Assembly (NCBI RefSeq): GCF_032854445.1 | Contig: NC_088303.1 | Location: 7,635,501 to 7,695,500, forward strand | Source: Liolophura sinensis | Taxonomy: Eukaryota > Mollusca > Polyplacophora > Chitonida > Chitonidae | Direction: 5' to 3' | Length of the DNA stretch: 60,000 nt | In this document: positions 47,404-58,233 of the stretch, one piece after another | Position numbering within the stretch: position 1 is the first letter of the stretch | Layout: the number at the start of each line of letters is the position of its first letter | Program-made: the position numbers and the translations under genes | The notes under the pieces: generated by a model | Told to the model about the DNA's origin: nothing | What the model saw: the letters and a program-made list of their open reading frames with translations, nothing else | The model's database searches: none

Positions 47404-47789
47404 GGGCAAATATCAAACTCGGCATAATTTAGACGTCCAAATACGCGTACAGTATACGGATATCTCTACTTGGGATTTCTCCAATCTCTGTACTACAATT
47501 CCTCACACATATTTAATTAATAGAATTCCATCGCTAATTGTATCGGTGTTTAATAAAACTGGTCAAAGTATATATTAAGTTTAATAATATTAAGTATACT
47601 AATTTAATGTCAAAGGCATCAAAGCCTTTTTTAGTTCCAACACATACAAGGGGTACCGATCATGGGATGTTTCGTTTTTCCTCGAGTTGCCTTTGTTTCC
47701 CGTTAATAACGTCTATGTGAAATTCCAGGAAACCATATATCAACAGTGTACAGGTATTCATTTTCAGTTTGTGGACAGAGCATGTTGTT

Positions 47790-48270
47790 TGTCGTATTAA
47801 ATTAGATCGCCACTTTGGATATATGAACACTTGCAATCAGAGCGCAACTGAGATACATATTTTATCATTGACAACTTATATTCTACCATTCTACACGATT
47901 TGAATACTGATTTCACTCAGTAGCCGAGAACATAAATTGCGTCTTTCCTGCATCATTGAAAACTGTTGACCGCTTTTCTTTGCACGTGTATGATTCCGTC
48001 TTATTTTCGTATACCTATATACTTTCTTAGTTCTTTGGTAGTTTTGTTTTAAAGGCCATTTTGGGTCATTTCGTCGCACAAATTCATTGAAACCTAGGCA
48101 TTAATACAGACATTTGTGCACCAGCCATGAACAAAAATGGACCTTCTGGGTCAATAACCCTTAAACCCATTTCCAAAACAATCTTCTTCACAAATCGCCA
48201 AAGCACTGAGAAAGTATATGAAGTTAAACGATTAGGACGGATTCGTGCAAAGACAAGCGATCAGCAGTTT
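47790..48270. repeat. Direct duplicate of 22.6-24.0 kb segment
   Basis: 47790-48060 matches 22630-22880 (including GGATATATGAACACTTGCAA), and 48110-48260 matches 23780-23990, with the intervening 0.9 kb absent. The second part carries copy 3 of the CFGNGSC block on the minus strand, here reading CFGNG then running into a stop. Confidence 0.6.
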
Positions 48271-48757
48271 TAAGGAATGCAAGAAAGGCACAAATAACGG
48301 TTTAGGTGAATGAATTTTATCAGTATCAAAATCTCATATGCTGCGGTGTATTTTAAAAGTGTCATATTATATCTTTATTTACTTACAAGAGAACTCTACT
48401 CATTCTAAAACTGAAGAAGCTGAAAAGTTATCGCATATACCGCATAATGTCCAGAGCGGGATATTTCGTGTTGGGATATTTCTAAACTGGTGTTTAGAGC
48501 CTGAGCGGTTTTACTTGAAGTATATGTGTATTGTAGGGAGGTCTGGGCGATGGTGAATTCTTTCAGGGGTGATACTGTGCAGCAGGTAAACGGAATTGAA
48601 GATAAAAGTTGTCCAGTCCAGTGTCGGGGTGTATCCGTTGTGCTCTGCCAGTGGAAGTACAGGATATTCTGCCTGCGTGGTACAGGTGCACTTAAGGTGC
48701 TTATTGATTACTGGCGTGCACACATCCTGAATGTTTCATATTAAGTTCGACTGAAAT
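48271..48757. other. No gene seen
   Basis: Unassigned. Confidence 0.4.
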
Positions 48758-48895
48758 ACCTTTTTTGTTTGGTTTTTAACGTCGTACTCAACTTTTTCAC
48801 TAAAATGACGGCGGTTTATGGGTCAGGCTTATGGGTCAGGATTATGGGTGGTGGAAACCAGGGTACCCGGAGTAATCCACCGACTTAATAGCTAG
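48758..48895 (-). mobile_element. Decayed SINE-like fragment
   Basis: GGTTTTTAACGTCGTACTCA, then AAATGACGGCGGTTTATGG and GGTGGTGGAAACCAGGGTAC resemble an inverted SINE body. It contains a small duplication, GGTTTATGGGTCAGG / CTTATGGGTCAGG. Confidence 0.55.
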
Positions 48896-48904
48896 GTAAG
48901 AAGT

Positions 48905-50185
48905 AGATTTACCCTGTGACAGATCATTCCGGGTAGGTGAATGTAGCAGAATTACCCTGTGACAGATCATTCAGGGTAGGTGAATGTAGCAGATTTACCC
49001 TGTGACAGATCATTCCGGGTAGGTGAATGTAGCAGATTTACTCTGTGACAGATCATTCCGGGTAGGTGATTGTAGCAGATTTACCCTGTGACAGATCATT
49101 CCGGGTAGGTGAATGTAGCAGATTTACCCTGTGACAGATCATTCCGGGTAGGTGAATGTAGCAGATTTACCCTGTGACAGATCATTCCGGGTAGGTGAAT
49201 GTAGCAGAATTACTCTGAGACAGATCATTCAGGGTAGGTGAATGTAGCAGATTTACCCTGTGACAGATCATTCCGGGTAGGTGAATGTAGCAGAATTACC
49301 CTGTGACAGATCATTCCGGGTAGGTGAATGTAGCAGATTTACCCTGTGACAGATCATTCCGGGTAGGTGAATGTAGCAGATTTACCCTGTGACAGATCAT
49401 TCCGGGTAGGTGATTGTAGCAGAATTACCCTGTGACGGATCATTCAGGGTAGGTGAATGTAGCAGATTTACTCTGTGACAGATCATTCCGGGTAGGTGAT
49501 TGTAGCAGAATTACCCTGTGACAGATCATTCCGGGTAGGTGAATGTAGCAGATTTACCCTGTGACAGATCATTCAGGGTAGGTGAATGTAGCAGAATTAC
49601 TCTGAGACAGATCATTCAGGGTAGGTGAATGTAGCAGATTTACCCTGTGACAAATTATTCCGGGTAGGTGAATGTAGCAGATTTACCTTGTGACAGATCA
49701 TTCCGGGTATTTGAATGTAGCAGATTTACCCTGTGACAGATCATTCCGGGTAGGTGAATGTAGCAGATTTACCCTGAGACAGATCATTTCGGGTAGGTGA
49801 ATGTAGCAGATTTACCCTGTGACAGATCATTCCGGGTAGGTGAATGTAGCAGATTTACCCTGTGACAGATCATTTCGGGTAGGTGAATGTAGCAGATTTA
49901 CCCTGTGACAGATCATTCCGGGTAGGTGAATGTAGCAGATTTACTCTGTGACAGATCATTCCGGGTAGGTGAATGTAGCAGATTTACCCTGTGACAGATC
50001 ATTCCGGGTAGGTGAATGTAGCAGATTTACCCTGTGACAGAGCATTCCGGGTAGGTGAATGTAGCAGATTTACCCTGTGACAGATCATTCCGGGTAGGTG
50101 AATGTAGCAGATTTACCCTGTGACAGATCATTCCGGGTAGGTGAATGTAGCAGATTTACCCTGTGACAGAACATTCAGGGGAGAT
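48905..50185. repeat. 43-bp satellite array, about 30 copies
   Basis: Unit GTAGGTGAATGTAGCAGATT plus TACCCTGTGACAGATCATTCCGG, highly uniform. Variant units reading GAATTACTCTGAGACAGATC occur at about 49207 and 49594, 387 bp (nine units) apart, with similar neighbours, which indicates a block duplication. Unrelated to the 43-bp array at 43.5 kb despite the equal length. Confidence 0.93.
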
Positions 50186-50304
50186 GAAGCTGCCGGTAAC
50201 GTGGGTCAAACTGGAACGCTCATACAACGTGCTGCTACTTTGTACAGTACTTCACATGTGACATTTAGCTAGTATCGTATTGTTGTAGCTGCTCTGGTGT
50301 GGTG

Positions 50305-50625
50305 TAAGTGAGTGAGTGAGTGAGTGCTTGGGGTTTAACGTCGTACTCAACAATTTTTCAGTCATATGACGACGAAGGAATCATTAGGGTGCATGCACGT
50401 GTAATGTGCCTCCTTGTTGCAGGACGGATTTCCACCGCTCTTTTATTTAGTGCTGCATCACTGAGACGACTTACCGAAGGCAAGTAAGCCGCCCCGCCCG
50501 AGCCATTATACTGATACGGGTCAACCAGTCGTTGCACTGTCCCCTTCATGCTGAGCGCCAAGCGAGGAAGTTACAACTTCCTCTTTTAAAGTCTTAGGTG
50601 TGACTCGACCAAGGAATCTGGTGTG
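50305..50625 (+). mobile_element. Short dispersed element (GAGTGAGTG type), most complete copy
   Basis: GTGAGTGAGTGAGTGAGTGC, GGTTTAACGTCGTACTCAAC, TTTTTCAGTCATATGACGAC, TTGCAGGACGGATTTCCACC, ending CAAGCGAGGAAGTTACAACT and about 40 bp more. No coding capacity and no clear terminal inverted repeats. Sits just after the 43-bp array. Confidence 0.8.
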
Positions 50626-50711
50626 GTGTAAGTCTTTCATGTTTGTATATATTTATGTAACCATGGCATTGGTTTATTGATATATGTATTCATGTATTGC
50701 TTTGGTATATA

Positions 50712-50985
50712 AGGGCAGATATTGCAAGTTTTATTGTAATTATATCATTACATCATTATGGGGCAGATATGGCAAGTTTTATTGTAATTATATCATTACA
50801 TCATTATGGGGCAGATATTGCAAGTTTTATTGTAATTATATCATAACATCATTATCGGGCAGATATTGCAAGTTTTATTGTAATTATATCATTATACCAT
50901 TATGGGGCAAATATTGCAAGTATTATTGTAATTATATCATTATACCATTATGGGGCAAATATGGCAAGTATATCATTACATATAT
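50712..50985. repeat. 48-bp minisatellite
   Basis: About 5.5 copies of GGGCAGATATTGCAAGTTTT plus ATTGTAATTATATCATTACATCATTATG. The unit is 16 codons long, so one plus frame reads repeats of GRYCKFYCNYIITSLW without stops (50684-51001). No signal or conserved flank makes it a gene. Confidence 0.88.
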
Positions 50986-51795
50986 TACACATCTTCTTTG
51001 ACCAATTCCGCCTCAGCGATTGGTTTTATTAAAAAGTCAAGCTTACCTTTGAGAGCTGTTTATGTTTACAGTTATTGAAGGTGTTACGTATGTCAGATGG
51101 TTATTGTGTTCAAACCACATAATGCGAACAACTGCGTCAACACAACTCAGTCCCAGTGCTTGTTCTCACCTTTGAATGTGCTAAGCTGCTTCTTCTGTGT
51201 ACGTTTCATCAGAGTTTCTTGTTGACCGTATAATTGAACGTTTCGTTTTTGACTTTAGCAGCAAAGTTTGTCCTGTTGTTTTATGGGACTTTTGCATGGT
51301 TGATGGTATTTTATGAACAATCGCTCCATTTAAACTGAATCCACAAATACATTGTTCATAATCCTGAGTTAGCATTCTATACATTACTTGACCCCAATAA
51401 TGTTATAGATGTTCTCGTTATAACGGTGATAAATTCACTCCAATATTTTAAGCTTAAATTAAACACGTAATATTATATGGCGCACTGAAATTCACTGATG
51501 ATCAAAGAGGGATGTAGTTATTTAAATATTTGATTCTCGGAGTAACAAATCAGCTCCCAATTTGAATGTGTGTTGATTGTACACGCGAAAAATTGTAAAA
51601 AGTGGTCAGAGTTGTGGTATTTCTATGTTAAGTTATATGATTTAAGAGACATATTGCCCAAGGGAGAAATGTGCTGTTATATCAGATGCCATCTAGATAA
51701 GTATATCTGATTTTTAGTAAACAGTAGAACGGTCAGTTTTATCCGGCGGCGGGATTTCCCTTCGACCATCAACTTATTCAATTCGCTGTAGTTAG
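50986..51795. other. No gene seen
   Basis: Unassigned AT-rich sequence. Confidence 0.45.
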
Positions 51796-52505
51796 AAACA
51801 TGGCCGAAGATTGACTTTTTTGACTGTGTAACTTCCCCTTCTTGTCTAGACAACGGGGGATGTTCGCCGAACTTCAGATGTCAGACACTACATAAAGTTG
51901 AGACTTTCAGATGTCTGGTTTGAGTGAGCAATCGAGTGTTCAATTTTATCGGGGCATTCCCTTCGACCACACAAGTTGCTATATGGCCTCAGACCCCCAT
52001 TAATTTTCCAACGACAATGTTGACGTTTAGCGCTGTAGCTCAGTCCCAACATTCCGTGGCCCATAAGCTTTAGTGTATACTCGGCCAAGCCTCTGAAAAA
52101 GCAGACACAGGTTGACCGTTAAAATATGGACCTTTCTATGCCGGGAGCCAGAAGAGGTGTCTAGTAACGCCAAGGGGACGTCACTCACAGCCTCATCACC
52201 ACCTGTCCTCTAGCCCAGAATTTCAGATCGTCATCATTAAAACTCATACCTGCTCAAAGCTTAGATAATTTCCATCATTTTTGATATCAAGCATGCACCT
52301 GTACACCAAAAATGACATACTGGCAGCGAAAAAAGACTTTACACCCTAAAAAAGGCAGAATTTCATTCGTGAAAACGGAAGTGCTAATGGAGGACCTGAT
52401 TCCATATTTAGAAACATCGCCGAAGACTGACTTTTTTTTAACTATGACTTTGTTATCTCCCCTTGTTGTGTAGACGACGGAAGATGTTCAGCGAAACTTG
52501 AAATG
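51796..52505. repeat. Local direct duplication
   Basis: 51796-51890 and 52417-52505 are direct copies (TAGAAACATGGCCGAAGATT / TAGAAACATCGCCGAAGACT, then a T-run and GACAACGG / GACGACGG with GATGTTC). A shorter related block (ATTCCCTTCGACCA) occurs at about 51760 and 51955. No gene seen. Confidence 0.65.
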
Positions 52506-53109
52506 TCAAAGACGTTATTGTGTTGTAATTATGCGGCCTACCCCGTAACGGTACAGATCATTGGGAATCATGAGTTCTTTATAAACCTGAATCGAAAGGA
52601 AGATCGTATTTGGTTTTCTCGACTTTAAATATTATCATACTGTTTGTGCGAACGTTGTATTGTGTGTATCTCGTCGGGCGGACGGCTTAGACCAGTGACG
52701 AATTTCCCCCTATACTTCTCTTAATTGGCATCTTGCGGAAAATATTAAAGCCCTAGAGATTTAGTTATAGGAGTCAAATACAGCTCATTTTTATTTAGCT
52801 GAATCAACTTAAAAGTTTTTTCGACGGCAGATCTATGTCCCTTCAACAATTCCGTCTACATTTAGCCTTGTTTGTTTATTTTTACACTTATGATTTCATT
52901 TATATTAATGTAATGTGTAATCTGTCTATACAAAATCTTAATGTGTTAGAAAATACATTATTACAGAAACAGCCGTGGCTGTGTTGTGTCCATTGTTTTC
53001 CCTACGGAATCGTGAACCAAACACGTGATGAATTGTGGTATGGAATGATTGAATGAAACGATGAGACGATAGTAGGAAGCGAAAAGAAAATAAACGACAG
53101 AACGATATC
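52506..53109. other. No gene seen
   Basis: Unassigned. Confidence 0.4.
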
Positions 53110-53310
53110 AGCGTTCCACCTCTTCGCAGTATTGTGCTATCACTTCGCACTATCGTGTTACCGCTTCGCCGTATCGTGTCATCGCTTCGCAGTATCGTGC
53201 CATAGCTTCACAGAATCGTGTCATGGCTTCACAGTATCGTGTCATCGCTTCACAGAATCCTTTCATGCCTTCACAGTATCGTGTCATCGCTTCGCAGTAT
53301 TGTGCCAACC
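53110..53310. repeat. 21-bp minisatellite
   Basis: About nine copies of CGTGTCATCGCTTCGCAGTAT with variants. It stays open in frame (CHRFAVS heptapeptides) because 21 is divisible by three; not taken as a gene. Confidence 0.88.
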
Positions 53311-53729
53311 AACCATAAAATTGACATCATTGCACTAGTCTTACTTTCCATGCTGATGCTTTATATTTTATCTTGTGCTTCCATTGTCCATAAACGTTGA
53401 ATGATTTCAAATGTCTCCGTGACATTGTACGTTTACAGCGCTGCGCGTATAATGGTTTATCTGTTGGCAAAAGAGGAGTTTCATTCCATTTATAACTTGT
53501 CGACATTTTATCTGACCTGTGGTAAGGAGGCATCTTAATACAAGATGACAAAAATAATAATTAAAGCAGTTTTAAAGCCACAAAACGATAATGTGACATG
53601 AAAACGGGATTTATTTTGACAGACCGTTCATTTAAAGTTGCAGCAATGAAAATAGCATGCCTTACACCCATTTAGATGGCACAGTAATATACACATGTAC
53701 GCGGGATATGAAGACAAAATATTTCAGCA

Positions 53730-54340
53730 TAAAGAGTAAAAAGCAGAGCAGCGACAGAATTCACGACAGAATGATGGTCGGTAAATGGTGACACAAAACC
53801 TCGTGTCAGTTTACCTCACTTGAGGCCTTGCTCTGTAACGTAAATAATTAGACAGTAGCAACTATAATAGACACCCTTAGCACCATGGCTTAGGCAAAAT
53901 TAGGTGAAAAAAATTGAAATGATGTTAACAGTAATTCTTAAAGCTCGTTGGCCTAAAATTGGCAGTGTTGTCATATTAAACAATTGTAAGGCTATCTTAA
54001 ATGTAAATATAATAAAAGACGCACAGTATAGATAGTAAAACCCTAGCCCGGACGACAGGGTGACAGCTGGCAATTGATCACACATAACCGGTGAAATACG
54101 TTTTCTTGTCATTTTAGCTGCTTTAGGGTTTTATTCTTACTGTTCATGTAAATGCTTGAAAAGTAGCCAAATACTCAACTCCTAACACCATGTCTTAAGG
54201 AGAACGAGGTTAAAATAATGCAGTGATGCCAACTGCCAGACGTAACTGGTCCGGAATTCCTCAAAATGCTGTGTTATCATCACATTTAACATACAATCAG
54301 TCACATTAAACAATGCAAAGGGACCAGAACTAGGGAGGTT
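53730..54340 (+). repeat. Two tandem copies of the GPCR-region dispersed repeat
   Basis: 53730-53890 (GACAGAATGATGGTCGGTAA ... AGCACCATGGCTTAGG) and 54000-54340 (GACAGGGTGACAGCTGGCAA ... AACACCATGTCTTAAG). Related to 25990-26290 and 30480-30595. Confidence 0.6.
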
Positions 54341-54617
54341 GGGTGTTGTAATTTAAGCACAGTGAAGGCATAAACAAGCTATGAGTATACTACAACCCGT
54401 AACCCCGAGTTAAGTGTTATGACACAACATTATAAAACACAACCGTTCCTGACATAGTTACCATTCAATCTGGACCAGCTGTTGTACACATTAAGTAACT
54501 TGTATACATGTACAAGGATAGTATCGGGAGTATCCTTGATTTGTAAGTTTGTCCACCGAGGACAAACACTAGCTGTTGTATGTATCATATATAATCCTGT
54601 AAGACATCAACGGATAT

Positions 54618-54651
54618 ATGCATATCCTTATATGCATATAAGGATATGCAT
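54618..54651. repeat. 34-bp perfect palindrome
   Basis: Each half is ATGCATATCCTTATATG and its exact complement follows with no spacer. It can form a cruciform. About 330 bp beyond the stop of gene D, probably in its 3' flank. Confidence 0.9.
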
Positions 54652-54982
54652 GAGAGTGATATTGTGATACATTCATTTACACATATAGTTATTCACATAC
54701 TTAATCGTATAGAATCATAAAAATGTTGTATCTGTTAAATATGCCATTCAGAAGAACAGACTTTTTCCAATTCATACACACATCAACATATCAAAAGACA
54801 CCGACATTTTAGAACAGTTCTCTGGAAATGTGGAGACAAACGTGCTTCATAACACATATTTGTACAATGAAAATACGACAAATTTACGTTATTTATATCA
54901 GAATCAAATTGATATGAAATAAATATTTGTCCGCAAAATTCACAAAATCTCCAAATCAGAAAGAACTTCTGTGTGCCGAAAT

Positions 54983-56116
54983 CTAAATCTCACCATCGTG
55001 AATGTCGCTTTTCCATGCAGAAGAGGACGGATTACTCGATACTCCTCGTGAACGGCTGACACAGATATTCAGATGAAATGGCAAGTTCTTTCGTATGGCT
55101 GGAATTTTCCATGTTAACATCAATGGGTCTATCATGGAATTGAGATACAGTAAAATCGCTAATAGATAAAGCACAATGAAGGTATTGCCAGTAGAAGGTA
55201 CCTTTAAAACAACGTCAATGTAAACTGAATACACCGACACTGGGATCGAGAGAATTACTGTCGTCAGATGAGCTAGAAAATAGACGATGGTCAAAGAAGT
55301 CGACTTGCGGGAAACTTCGCCGTGTCTTTCCGCCTCTTTAAACAGAGTTTTACGCTTTAAATGAACAAAAATAAAAGCATACAAGGCGAATGTGACGATA
55401 GTGATGGTAAACAAGTAAATAGCAAAGCCTATGCGGGTATACAAATAATAACCAGGTATAAGCCTTGTACAGAAATCAACAGGTGACCTGTTTATGTGAA
55501 GTGGTAGAATGATAGCTGGAAGTAATAAAGCAAAACAGAGAAACAACTGAGAAAATATGATAATGAACTTGACAGGCCTGCTGTAACCCTTGGTTTTGTA
55601 CACCAAGGGAAAACAAACGGCATAGACGCGATCGCATGCTAACGAAAGCGTACAAGAGCCTTGAGCGAGAAGAGCCAACGGAGGAACAATCCAAGTTATT
55701 AACTCTAAGCAAGCAAACGTCAGAGGATCTTTCAAGCCACACGCCATGCAAATCCAAATTATACTTGTAGGCCCTTTGGAAGAGAGAGGAAATGCAACAT
55801 GGGCGATCAGACAGCCTATAAGGAGAAACTTTGCTTGTAATGCCTTATGGGACACTTTGAACAACGCCGTCAACACGAGCCCATTAATTAAGATGATCAG
55901 CACCAGAATAAACAAGCCAAGGGCTTCCACAGGTATGATGGCTATACTCTCCTGGAATCTTTCAGCTAAAGACGACAACGGCCAGTTTGTCTCCAGATTT
56001 CCACCGCTGTCCATGCCAGAGGAGTTTATTTGGATTGTAGAGGAATTTATTTGGATTGTACCGCTACTGCAGTTTGGTTCCGAAGCATTTAATATGAAGC
56101 TATCCCGCATGGTCAT
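54983..56116 (-). CDS. Rhodopsin-like (class A) GPCR, copy D, coding exon
   Basis: A 377-residue receptor, start at the ATG abutting the acceptor TTTTTTTTTTCAG (56117-56119). Collinear with B and C apart from a tandem 21-bp duplication in the N-terminus that gives TIQINSSTIQINSS and an extra sequon (N10, N15, N24, N31). Helices begin about 7-8 residues later than in B (first about 65-87, last about 314-334). CDRVYAV (D162-R163) ends TM3; TM7 ends YLNSMIDPLML (DPxxL); WKIPAIRKNLPFHLN is a likely helix 8. TM2 has His106 where most class A receptors have Asp. Ser-rich tail. Plasma-membrane receptor by family; ligand unknown. Candidate exon 2 at 58969-58994 and exon 1 at 59303. Intact and probably functional. 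Confidence 0.9.
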   Translation of the reverse strand: MTMRDSFILNASEPNCSSGTIQINSSTIQINSSGMDSGGNLETNWPLSSLAERFQESIAIIPVEALGLFILVLIILINGLVLTALFKVSHKALQAKFLLIGCLIAHVAFPLSSKGPTSIIWICMACGLKDPLTFACLELITWIVPPLALLAQGSCTLSLACDRVYAVCFPLVYKTKGYSRPVKFIIIFSQLFLCFALLLPAIILPLHINRSPVDFCTRLIPGYYLYTRIGFAIYLFTITIVTFALYAFIFVHLKRKTLFKEAERHGEVSRKSTSLTIVYFLAHLTTVILSIPVSVYSVYIDVVLKVPSTGNTFIVLYLLAILLYLNSMIDPLMLTWKIPAIRKNLPFHLNICVSRSRGVSSNPSSSAWKSDIHDGEI

Positions 56117-56267
56117 CTGAAAAAAAAAACACACATTTTACATGTAACATGACTTCTACCTCCATAGCATTCCTGCTTTGTAAGATTCCATGTCTGTTTA
56201 CTCCAACGCATGTGTTAAATGCCGTTTTCAAGACGTTTTCACTTGTATGAGCGGTCACAGCGGTCAT

Positions 56268-56411
56268 GCTTATGGGTGGAGGAAACAAGAGTATGGATGG
56301 AGGAAACAAGAGTATGGATGGAGGAAACAAGGGTATGGAAGAAGGAAACAAGAGTATGCAGGAAACAAGAGTATGGGAGGAGGAAACAAGAGTACGGGAG
56401 GAGGAAACAAG
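56268..56411. repeat. 21-bp minisatellite in GPCR D intron
   Basis: About seven copies of GGAGGAAACAAGAGTATGGAT with shortened variants, about 150 bp upstream of the D coding exon. Purine-rich on the plus strand. Confidence 0.85.
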
Positions 56412-56959
56412 GCTGCACGGTGTAAACCACCGACGAGGTATCTGACTCACGTTTCGAATGAAACCGCGCACTAAACTGTTTTATAACAGCACCTTAATTA
56501 TCCCAGCCAGCGAAGCCCCTGACCCATTTTTGTCAATTTTCCATCAGAAATGACGGAAATCGGAAGTCTCATTAAAACTCAACACAACTGCTTCACGAAG
56601 TGTTTTGGTCCAGGTTTGTGCCATTTGCTGACCACGACAGATGTAAACCCGGTTAATTCACGAGCCGTGTAATATTCAATGACAGTATCAAAAATTATAT
56701 AGGAATATATAGGAAAGTACATGGTATTTCGGCCTAAACCGTTTTCACCTCCTCATTAGTCCCCACGTGTTTAGTCACACTGTTCAAATTATACAAATAT
56801 ATGTACCATGTTCATTTTAGTGTTTAGGAAGCAGTTTGTGAATAACAACTATCAGAGTCAGTGAAAAATTCCTTAGGGATGCCGAAGGTTCATTGAAACT
56901 AGAAGACGCATCATCGTATAACGTTTAAAATTAAACCTTCTGCAGAAATCCTCTTCGGC
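56412..56959. other. GPCR D intron, no exon assigned
   Basis: A TATA-like TGTTATAAAAC with a GTGAGT about 35 nt later (minus strand, 56453-56487) could be an alternative start site for D. It does not match the first-exon pattern shared by the other copies. Confidence 0.35.
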
Positions 56960-57062
56960 GGGACGTGGGAAGGTCTTCCAGCAACTTGCGCACACCATAA
57001 TGCTCGACGCCGTCGTATAAGTGAAATATTCTTGAGTACGGCGTAAAACACCGATCAAATAA
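56960..57062 (+). mobile_element. SINE 3' half
   Basis: GGGACGTGGGAAGGTCTTCC, CGCCGTCGTATAAGTGAAAT, TTCTTGAGTACGGCGTAAAA and an AAATAAATAAAA end. Head absent. Confidence 0.8.
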
Positions 57063-57962
57063 ATAAAAGGTTATAAAGTAATAATTTTTTTCTCAAAATT
57101 GTTCATAACTGACAGACATCCCTACGTAGGACTTTACCCAACGGTTCAAGCAGAGGAAGAAATAATATCCTTCCGTTGTTTCTATTTGCCATAAAGCAGC
57201 TATAAATATTCTTTCATTTGGGCTTTCATCGCCGATAACCACAATTGTCGGTTTAAGATATTTTGTATACAAGTCTTTCATGGAAAACAGACAAAAACCA
57301 GTTAATGTCTTATACTTTAGCTATTTTCTGCAGTATAATCTGCAATAAAATTGTACCATAATTATCATATCACGTTTCACTTATATTTGAGCTTAGCTCT
57401 AAAATCAAATGACCATATTCCAAGTTACATTCACAAATATGGAAATCGGTCCTGTAACCAGCACTGTCTTCGAAGATTCAAAGTTTTACTCGACAAAAAC
57501 AGGTTTCCCCTTGTTTTTAAAGTAATCTTGAATTTTCATACCATCTCATTATGCGGGAAAAATAATGGATCCTAACGTCGCAATTAACACAAATATAACC
57601 AACGCACCCACTCGGACACCATCCACAGTTTTTGAGTGTATGTTGTTAGGGTGGACGCGCCTGCCCTTCCGAAATTAAGTGCATTTTCTTTTTTACAATA
57701 GCTGCTCATAATTCTTGCTGTTTGTTATTTAAATAAAAACTAAAGTTAATACTCCCAAACAAGCTGCCATTTCCCTCATGGAAATTCCCTTACGCGACTG
57801 TGTGCGACTGACTCGTATGGAAAATGGTGGTTAGCGCAGTTAGCTTTCTTTGCCACAGGTACATTTTGTGTTCATTGTGAAGTATGGCCTTTATTATTTA
57901 CGAACAAATAGGTGATATGTAATTAAATATTAGTAGGTAATATGAAGAATAACTGTACGAAT
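57063..57962. other. GPCR D intron, nothing recognised
   Basis: AT-rich sequence without repeat or exon signal. Confidence 0.45.
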
Positions 57963-57969
57963 AAAGGAA

Positions 57970-58233
57970 GGGGCCTCCGTGGCCGAGGAGGATTAGCACG
58001 CCAGCACGGCACAATGATCCATATGTCTCTCACCATTGCGGTCGCTGTGAGTTCAAGTCAAGCTCCTGTTGGCTTCCTCTCCTATCTTCTCTAAGTGGGA
58101 AGTTTTGTCAGCAACTTGCAGATAGTTGTGGGTTTCCCCGGGATCTTCCCGGTTTCCTCCCACCATAATGCTGGTTGCCGTCGTGTAAGTGAAATCTTCC
58201 TCAGTACGTAAAACAGCAATCAAATAAATAAAT
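57970..58233 (+). mobile_element. Full-length tRNA-derived SINE
   Basis: GGGGCCTCCGTGGCCGAGGA head, B-box-like GAGTTCAAGTC, body GGTTTCCTCCCACCATAATG, tail GCCGTCGTGTAAGTGAAATC and AAATAAATAAAT. Short direct repeats AAAGGAA flank it (57963-57969 and 58234-58240). Lies in the inferred intron of D. Confidence 0.88.

Noticed and set aside
48905-50185. CRISPR-like regularly spaced repeats
   Set aside because: The units are contiguous without distinct spacers and the host is clearly an animal; it is a satellite.
50684-51001. 105-codon frame with 16-residue repeats
   Set aside because: A 48-bp minisatellite with a triplet-compatible unit; no start context, splice sites or relatives.
53132-53338. 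Cys-rich heptad-repeat open frame
   Set aside because: A 21-bp minisatellite read in frame.
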